Positions 7,186-11,414 of a stretch of 11,414 bases of DNA are shown in pieces; position 1 is the stretch's first letter, and each line of letters begins with the position of its first letter. The position numbers and the translations under genes are program-made. A model generated the notes under the pieces. It had not been told where the DNA came from, ran no database searches, and was given only the letters and a program-made list of their open reading frames with translations. This DNA is from CAZQFS01 sp964592755 (GTDB taxonomy: Bacteria > Hydrothermota > Tepidihabitantia > Tepidihabitantales > Tepidihabitantaceae). The stretch is from positions 1 through 11,414 of the forward strand of contig CAZQFS010000099.1 of the NCBI GenBank assembly GCA_964592755.1. The letters are read 5' to 3'.

Positions 7186-7214
7186 ATTATACCGTAGAAA
7201 CGCGGCGGTGGCAA
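7186..7214 (-). promoter_or_regulatory. second minus-strand promoter between fabH and the EamA gene
   Basis: TTGCCA (-35, 7209-7214), a 17-bp spacer and a perfect TATAAT (-10, 7186-7191) lie on the minus strand, 110 bp before the EamA start. The AT-rich -10 stands out in this GC-rich sequence. Transcription should begin near 7179. Confidence 0.5.
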
Positions 7215-7228
7215 ACTCGACGGGCCGG

Positions 7229-8293
7229 CTACCAGCGGATGGCGACCCCGCCCCAGGTCAGGCCCGCACCGAACGCGACCAGAACGACAACGTCTCCGGA
7301 GAGAATCCGGCCGGCCCGACGCGCCTCGTCCAGGGCGATGATGGTTGTAGCCGAAGAGGTGTTGGCGTACTTCTGAATATTGACAAACACCCGATGCATC
7401 GGGAAGCCAAGCAGTTTGGCTGTGGCCTCGATGATGCGCAGGTTGGCCTGATGCGGGATGAGCAGCTTGACATCATCGGCCTTGAGCCGGGCGGCACGCA
7501 GGACGCGGCTTACCGAGTCGGCCATGCTCCGCACCGCAACCTTGAAAATGGCGTTGCCGTTCATCTTCAGGTAGTGGAGTCGCTGCTGGAGCGTTTCGGG
7601 TGTCGCGGGCCGACGCGAGCCCCCTGCGGGCATGCACAGGTCGTCACCGCGCGAGCCGTCCGCCCCCAGATAGCTGGCGATAATGCCGCGGCCGCCTTCG
7701 GCCGACGCCTTGAGCACGGCTGCACCCGCTCCATCAGCCAGCAGCACGCAGGTACCACGGTCGGTCCAGTCGGTAATCTTCGACAGCACCTCGACCCCGA
7801 CCACCAGCACGGTCTTGTATGTTCCGGTGGCGATGAACTGGCGTGCTGTCGCCAGTGCATAGATGAATCCGGTACAGCCCGCGGCAACATCCATGGCCGC
7901 CGCCCGCTTCGCGCCGAGTCGGTGCTGAATCAGGCAGGACGTGGAAGGAAACGGCATGTCGCCCGTGACCGTGGCGACAATTATCAGGTCGAGCTGCTCC
8001 GGGCTGACGTTGGCATCAGCCAGAGCCCGGCGCGAGGCCGCGAAGGCGAAGTCGGATGCGGCCTGCTCCGGTGCAGCGATGCGGCGCTCTTTCATGCCGG
8101 TGCGCTCGGTTATCCACTCATCCGAGGTTTCGACCATCTTCTCCAGGTCGGCGTTGGTCATGACCCGCTCGGGCACGTCGAACCCGGTCCCGACGATGAC
8201 CGCGGACAGCAGCCGGGGCTGCGGGTCGGCCACAAGCTCAGGGTCGGGCTGCGGAATGGTCTGGGATTCTATTAGCGAGGTGGCCTCACTCAC
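7229..8293 (-). CDS. fabH: 3-oxoacyl-ACP synthase III (FabH / KAS III)
   Basis: This condensing enzyme joins an acyl-CoA (acetyl-CoA in E. coli) to malonyl-ACP to start fatty-acid synthesis in the cytoplasm. Family sequence is clear from VIVGTGFDVPERVMTNADLE onward, and TSDEWITERTGMKERRIA follows. The triad is complete: Cys140 in AAGCTGF, His281 in IPHQAN and Asn311 in YANTSSAT. The His-Asn spacing of 30 equals that in E. coli FabH. From GTG at 8293 the protein has 354 residues, about 37 more than E. coli FabH, mostly from a Pro/Asp/Glu-bearing N-terminal extension of about 27 residues. I chose 8293 because a promoter puts +1 there. ATG at 8303-8305 lies inside the -10 box, and GTG at 8233 would remove the extension. 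The frame is open up to GTG 8410. No other fatty-acid synthesis gene adjoins it. Confidence 0.93.
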   Translation of the reverse strand: MSEATSLIESQTIPQPDPELVADPQPRLLSAVIVGTGFDVPERVMTNADLEKMVETSDEWITERTGMKERRIAAPEQAASDFAFAASRRALADANVSPEQLDLIIVATVTGDMPFPSTSCLIQHRLGAKRAAAMDVAAGCTGFIYALATARQFIATGTYKTVLVVGVEVLSKITDWTDRGTCVLLADGAGAAVLKASAEGGRGIIASYLGADGSRGDDLCMPAGGSRRPATPETLQQRLHYLKMNGNAIFKVAVRSMADSVSRVLRAARLKADDVKLLIPHQANLRIIEATAKLLGFPMHRVFVNIQKYANTSSATTIIALDEARRAGRILSGDVVVLVAFGAGLTWGGVAIRW

Positions 8294-8300
8294 GACGGTA

Positions 8301-8328
8301 ATCATACAGTCTTGGCCGGCCAGGTCAA
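8301..8328 (-). promoter_or_regulatory. fabH promoter with palindrome in the spacer
   Basis: On the minus strand, TTGACC (8323-8328), a 16-bp spacer and TATGAT (8301-8306) each match the consensus at 5 of 6 positions. The expected +1 coincides with GTG at 8293, predicting a leaderless mRNA. The spacer contains the 10-bp palindrome TGGCCGGCCA (8313-8322) touching the -35 box, a possible repressor site. Confidence 0.55.
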
Positions 8329-8395
8329 ATTGAGGCCGGCTGCCTTGCCGGGTTCGCGTACTTCGCGGCAGTCGGCAGCGGGACTTGGTGCGGGC

Positions 8396-8423
8396 TTGAT
8401 TCCGGGGCACGCGGTTCTATACT
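8396..8423 (+). promoter_or_regulatory. promoter of the uvrA remnant
   Basis: TTGATT (8396-8401), a 16-bp spacer and TATACT (8418-8423, 5 of 6) lie just upstream of the uvrA ATG at 8436. The expected +1 near 8430 leaves a leader of about 6 nt. It diverges from the fabH promoter, with about 67 bp between the two -35 boxes. Confidence 0.55.
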
Positions 8424-8435
8424 ACTCGGCCTCCC

Positions 8436-8630
8436 ATGACAGATGACGTGATTCGGATTCGCGGCGCGCGCGAGCACAACCTCAAGAACCTCGACGTCGT
8501 CATCCCGCGCAGCAAGCTGGTGGTCGTCACCGGCATCCCCGGTTCGGGCAAGTCGTCGCTCGCGTTCGACACCATCTATGCCGAGGGCCAGCGCCGGTAC
8601 ATCGAGTCGCTCTCGGCCTACGCGCGGTAG
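8436..8630 (+). pseudogene. uvrA: uvrA 5' remnant (excinuclease ABC subunit A, N-terminal 64 residues only)
   Basis: UvrA is the damage-recognition ATPase of nucleotide excision repair, normally about 940 residues. Here only the first 64 are present: IRIRGAREHNLKNLDV, Walker A GIPGSGKSS at 33-41, then AFDTIYAEGQRRYIESLSAYAR. The family continues with Gln-Phe-Leu at this point. The DNA reads TAG-TTC, one C-to-T change from the Gln codon CAG, followed by the expected Phe. After that codon the translation (RVKPGHDVRGSPG and onward to TGA near 8708) shows no UvrA features. So this is more than a nonsense mutation: the rest of the gene is gone. The fragment has Walker A but no signature or Walker B and cannot be a working UvrA. 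A deletion, an insertion boundary or an assembly junction would all explain it. Confidence 0.85.
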
Positions 8631-8673
8631 TTCCGAGTCAAGCCTGGCCACGATGTGCGCGGGAGCCCAGGCC

Positions 8674-8688
8674 CGATTCCAGGAATCG
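8674..8688. repeat. 15-bp palindrome upstream of the peptidase gene
   Basis: CGATTCC and GGAATCG are perfect 7-bp arms around a single A. The site lies 16 bp before a TTGACA box and could be a dimer-binding operator. Roughly one such palindrome is expected by chance in a window this long. Confidence 0.35.
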
Positions 8689-8904
8689 AAACATCAGGTT
8701 TGTATTGACAACTTCTTTCACGCGAGAATTCTAGCAGGGCCTGATTCTGCCTACCCCGCAAGGCTCTGGTCCCAGGAGAGCTGCCGAATCCACGCGGAAG
8801 GCCCGTAACTTCCTGAACTCACAATGATTAGCCAGCGAGCCAGGCAGGTGGGATGAACTTGACTTCGTCTTCGCGCTGCCGCACCATTACCTGTTCACAG
8901 CCAA

Positions 8905-8911
8905 GAGGAGG
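8905..8911 (+). promoter_or_regulatory. strong Shine-Dalgarno that sets the peptidase start
   Basis: GAGGAGG ends 6 nt before ATG 8918 and only 3 nt before the adjoining GTG 8915, so ATG 8918 is the likely start. It is the only consensus ribosome-binding site in front of an annotated gene in this window. Confidence 0.75.
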
Positions 8912-8917
8912 TTCGTG

Positions 8918-11392
8918 ATGAACCGTATCGCGACCGTCGCACTTTGGTGTGCCGTGATGACATCCGCCACGCTCGCGCACCAAGTGCAATACACCGCCGA
9001 GCAGTTCTCATCCACAACTGCCGGCGAGTATGACCGGATCGTTGTAGGTTCTGACTTCGCGGCCATGTCGCCGGAATCGGAACCCGAACTTCCGGTTCAG
9101 CTTCTCACGTACGTGTTGCCTCCGAATTTCGAGGCGACAGGCGTACAGATTCTGGCCTCCGAATCCCAAGTCTTCCAGACCGACTGCTACTTGTACCCAA
9201 CTCAACCAGACACGGTGATAGGTTGTCGGCCGAGAACCGTCGGCCCCGACTCGAGTATCTACGGGCAGACGACCGCCTATCCTGCGTCGCCAATGGAGAT
9301 AGTCCACCAAGGCACCCTGGATGGCGCGAGCCTCGTGTCCGTTGCGATTCGACCGATGTTCTATTTCCCCCAGCAGCGTGAGCTCCACCTGTACACCAGT
9401 CTGACGTTCGACTTCGTCCTCGCGCCACGGGACCCGCCAGAACGGGCCCTAGTCCGGGGGCAGGTCGGGCAACGGGCATACGAGCAGATGCTGTCCGGCG
9501 TCGTTCAGAACCACCAAGACCTGGCCATGTACTACATCCGTCCGAGTCTCGTGCCTGAGACAGAACCTACCGGGGAGTTCGTTCCATTCCCGAAGCCAGA
9601 GCAATACACCATCATCACCTCGGACGAACTCGTCCCGTCTTTCCTGCCCTTGGTCGAATGGCTTACGGACAAAGGAGTTCCGGCTACCGTAGTGAGCGTG
9701 AGCCACACGCTTCATCACTTCCCGGGCGTTGACGATGCCGAGCGGATGCGGGAGTACATCCGATACGGGTGGAAGACATGCGGGACCATCTGGGTCCTTC
9801 TGGCTGGTGACTCAGGCTGGGTGCCGATGCGGAAGGGAAGCGCCGTGGACGGCGAAACGCCACCTCCGCCTTCAGATCGTACGGACGAGAACACGCCGCC
9901 ATCTGATTGGTACTACACGGACCTGAGTGGAGAGTGGGACTACGATGGGGATGGGCGTTTCGGCGAGCCGACACAGGACCGGCCTGACTTGTACCCCGAA
10001 GTCTTCGTCGGACGCGTCCTTGTTCGCACACCTCAGGAGGTCAGCAATTGGGCAGAGAAGGAACTGCAATACGAGCAGATCTGCAGTAGCGACCTTGATC
10101 TGATGAAAGAGTGCACGTGGACGTACGACCAGAACTCGCGCCCGCCTTTGGTCCCAAACCTAGCCCCCGGGACGACCGCGCTGTTCCCGGCCCACTTCAC
10201 TTTCCACTACCTCAACAGCGGTGACGCACATACCTGCGTACTCTACCACGATGCCGGAGCGGGGTTCACCGTGCACTACAATCACGGAGCGTGCCGCGAC
10301 TTCTGTCCGAATTCGAACCCGTGGCAGAAGGTCTGGAGCTACTGGGATGGACAGAGAACGGTATTCAACGACGGCGTGAACAACATCCAGAACGCCGGAC
10401 GGTACGGCATGGTGTACTCAATTAGCTGCTATTGTGCCGCATACGACCCAAACCACTACCCTCAACACGGCCGACCGGACTTGATAGAGAACCTGCCCAG
10501 CGATACATGCGTTGCCGACGCGCTCACGGATGCCTACGCGACCAAGGGTGCGGTGGCGTACTTGGCTAACACTCGGTTCGGGTGGCCGAGCGGGTCGTCG
10601 TACCTGTTCAGAGAGTTTTGCAGGCAGCTCTTCGGAGCTGAAGGTCCTTTCTCCCTCGCGGGCATCGAGGCGGCGTCCAAGATCCTACTGGGCACTGTGC
10701 CCGGCGTCAGCTACAAGTGGTACGTTTCGCACGCCCACAACCTCTTTGGCACGCCTGAATTCGAGCCGTGGATAAACGCACCCGGCACATTCGAGGTCGA
10801 ACACCCTGACTACATTCCGGTTGGAGTGACTACGCCGTTCACGGTTGTTGTTCGGACGGCCGGGCAGACAGGGCTGGCAGAGGTGCGTGTCTGTCTTCAC
10901 AAGGACGGGGACGTCTACGCGGTCGGCTGGACCGGTGCCGACGGAACGGTCACTTTCCTCGTGACTCCGGCCACGGAGGGTATTCTTGAGGTGACCTGCT
11001 ACAAGCCCAGACCCAGTACAGACTTCTCTGTTTGCTACGACCAGTACCTGCCCAAACAAACGACCTGCCGGGTAGGGATTGAGGCGCTTCGTGGTTCCGC
11101 AGGAGAGGCCACTTCGCTGCCCCGCATGGTTTCGCTCGCTACGGAGAAGATTGCCCGTCGCGGCGGCGGGACTGTCATCCGGTACGGACTGCCGGAGAAC
11201 AGCAGTGTCCGTCTGGAGCTGTGGGACGTCTCGGGCCGTCATGTAGGAACCTTGGTCAACAGATACGAAAGCGCGGGCGATCACGCTGTTGACGCTGACC
11301 AACTGGACGCAGCCCTGTCCGCCGGTTCCTACTATGTCGTCCTGCTGGCGGGGGGCGAGAGAAGAACAGCCAAGCTTGCCTTGGTCAAGTAA
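8918..11392 (+). CDS. secreted gingipain-like cysteine peptidase (family C25) with C-terminal sorting-like tail
   Basis: The 824-residue protein starts with a signal peptide (hydrophobic core ATVALWCAVMTSATLA, likely cut after A20). Residues about 45-185 resemble the C25 propeptide (ELPVQLLTYVLPP, then YFPQQRELHLYTSL). The catalytic region spans about 228-620. It begins YTIITSDELVPSFLPLVEWL and contains WDYDGDGRFGE within 332-350, a calcium-site-like loop common in the family. H456 in HYNHGA and C504 in SISCYCAAYD are the likely catalytic dyad, and the region closes with NLFGTPEFEPW at 608. A beta-rich Ig-like domain follows, then a FlgD-like tail from about 748 (LELWDVSGRHV, then AGSYYVVLL and KLALVK). 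Sixteen cysteines outside the signal suggest an oxidising, extracellular setting. It has a strong Shine-Dalgarno and lower GC than the genes to its left. The cleavage specificity is unknown. Propeptide removal and tail-dependent export are inferred from gingipains. Confidence 0.9.
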   Translation: MNRIATVALWCAVMTSATLAHQVQYTAEQFSSTTAGEYDRIVVGSDFAAMSPESEPELPVQLLTYVLPPNFEATGVQILASESQVFQTDCYLYPTQPDTVIGCRPRTVGPDSSIYGQTTAYPASPMEIVHQGTLDGASLVSVAIRPMFYFPQQRELHLYTSLTFDFVLAPRDPPERALVRGQVGQRAYEQMLSGVVQNHQDLAMYYIRPSLVPETEPTGEFVPFPKPEQYTIITSDELVPSFLPLVEWLTDKGVPATVVSVSHTLHHFPGVDDAERMREYIRYGWKTCGTIWVLLAGDSGWVPMRKGSAVDGETPPPPSDRTDENTPPSDWYYTDLSGEWDYDGDGRFGEPTQDRPDLYPEVFVGRVLVRTPQEVSNWAEKELQYEQICSSDLDLMKECTWTYDQNSRPPLVPNLAPGTTALFPAHFTFHYLNSGDAHTCVLYHDAGAGFTVHYNHGACRDFCPNSNPWQKVWSYWDGQRTVFNDGVNNIQNAGRYGMVYSISCYCAAYDPNHYPQHGRPDLIENLPSDTCVADALTDAYATKGAVAYLANTRFGWPSGSSYLFREFCRQLFGAEGPFSLAGIEAASKILLGTVPGVSYKWYVSHAHNLFGTPEFEPWINAPGTFEVEHPDYIPVGVTTPFTVVVRTAGQTGLAEVRVCLHKDGDVYAVGWTGADGTVTFLVTPATEGILEVTCYKPRPSTDFSVCYDQYLPKQTTCRVGIEALRGSAGEATSLPRMVSLATEKIARRGGGTVIRYGLPENSSVRLELWDVSGRHVGTLVNRYESAGDHAVDADQLDAALSAGSYYVVLLAGGERRTAKLALVK

Positions 11393-11397
11393 GACGT

Positions 11398-11413
11398 TGT
11401 CTCAAGTGAGACA
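11398..11413 (+). terminator. possible hairpin terminator after the peptidase gene (cut by window end)
   Basis: TGTCTCA and TGAGACA are perfect inverted arms with 2 nt between them, starting 6 bp after the stop codon. As RNA this is a 6-bp stem with an AAGU loop. The window ends at 11414, so a T-run cannot be checked. Confidence 0.35.
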
Positions 11414-11414
11414 G

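Larger units (their letters stand above)
8631..8917 (+). other. gene-free stretch between the uvrA remnant and the C25 peptidase
   Basis: No supported gene lies in these 287 bp; short open frames are not protein-like. The segment is visibly less GC-rich than the left half. It holds a 15-bp palindrome (8674-8688) and a perfect TTGACA (8705-8710) whose partner 16 bp on, AATTCT (8727-8732), matches -10 at only 3 of 6 positions. If used, it would give a leader of about 180 nt for the peptidase gene. A further TTGACT at 8859-8864 has no acceptable -10. No transposase end or tRNA edge is recognisable at the uvrA break. Confidence 0.5.

Noticed and set aside
7158..7197. Plus-strand mini-ORF: AAAGGAGG, 5 nt, TTG at 7171, eight codons to TAG
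   Set aside because: It is the complement of the anti-Shine-Dalgarno-like loop; no plus-strand promoter precedes it, and no plus-strand gene follows to be controlled.
7208..8275. 355-codon open frame on the plus strand opposite fabH
   Set aside because: It lies antisense to a gene with an intact catalytic triad and family motifs. Its product is rich in His/Gly/Arg/Asp without any domain pattern, as expected from a shadow frame in GC-rich DNA.
8628..8630. Stop-codon reassignment or readthrough at the TAG in uvrA
   Set aside because: The sequence after the TAG loses all UvrA similarity after one codon, and TAG is the normal stop of most genes in this window.
8578..8808. 76-codon frame spanning the uvrA break
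   Set aside because: Out of frame with uvrA, no domain pattern, no ribosome-binding site.
1..11414. CRISPR array, tRNA/rRNA gene, transposase, integrase, toxin-antitoxin or defence module
   Set aside because: Looked for on both strands; no spaced direct repeats, cloverleaf-like segments or characteristic protein motifs were seen.

Overview
The window is a GC-rich, gene-dense bacterial segment (low to mid 60s % GC by eye). Two secreted-type proteins, one cut by the left edge and one at the right end, carry the FlgD-like / type IX-sorting-like C-terminal tail common in the Bacteroidetes-Fibrobacteres-Chlorobi group and in uncultured relatives such as WOR-3/Stahlbacteria. The right-hand one is a gingipain-type (C25) cysteine peptidase. 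This suggests a Gram-negative organism from that part of the tree, probably uncultured; the assignment is inference.

Left half, plus strand: after the last 36 codons of a tailed protein and about 216 bp without a gene comes a compact branched-chain amino-acid ABC transporter cluster, livH-livM-livG-livF (two permeases, two ATPases). No substrate-binding protein gene lies beside it. It runs on into a DUF2723 (GT117-like) polytopic membrane protein and an MFS transporter whose start codon overlaps the preceding stop (ATGA). Gaps are short throughout, so all six genes may be co-transcribed.

Middle, minus strand: a half-size EamA/DMT membrane protein ends tail-to-tail with the MFS gene on a shared CTAG. 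Upstream of it is a 3-oxoacyl-ACP synthase III (FabH-type) gene with an intact Cys-His-Asn triad. Between these two genes is a second minus-strand promoter (TTGCCA-17-TATAAT). Its predicted transcript would open with a hairpin whose loop contains CCUCCUUUC, the sequence of the 16S rRNA anti-Shine-Dalgarno tail.

Right, plus strand: divergent from fabH, a good promoter drives only the first 64 codons of uvrA. The reading frame then hits TAG exactly where the conserved Gln codon should be, and UvrA similarity stops. After a gene-free stretch of about 290 bp comes the 824-residue C25 peptidase, with the only textbook Shine-Dalgarno of the annotated genes.

The clearest cross-cutting pattern is promoter placement. 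The EamA and fabH genes each have a -35/-10 pair with a 16-bp spacer and a GTG codon 6-7 nt after the -10, which predicts leaderless mRNAs. The uvrA remnant has the same architecture with a leader of only about 6 nt. I found no defence, CRISPR, phage or transposase genes.
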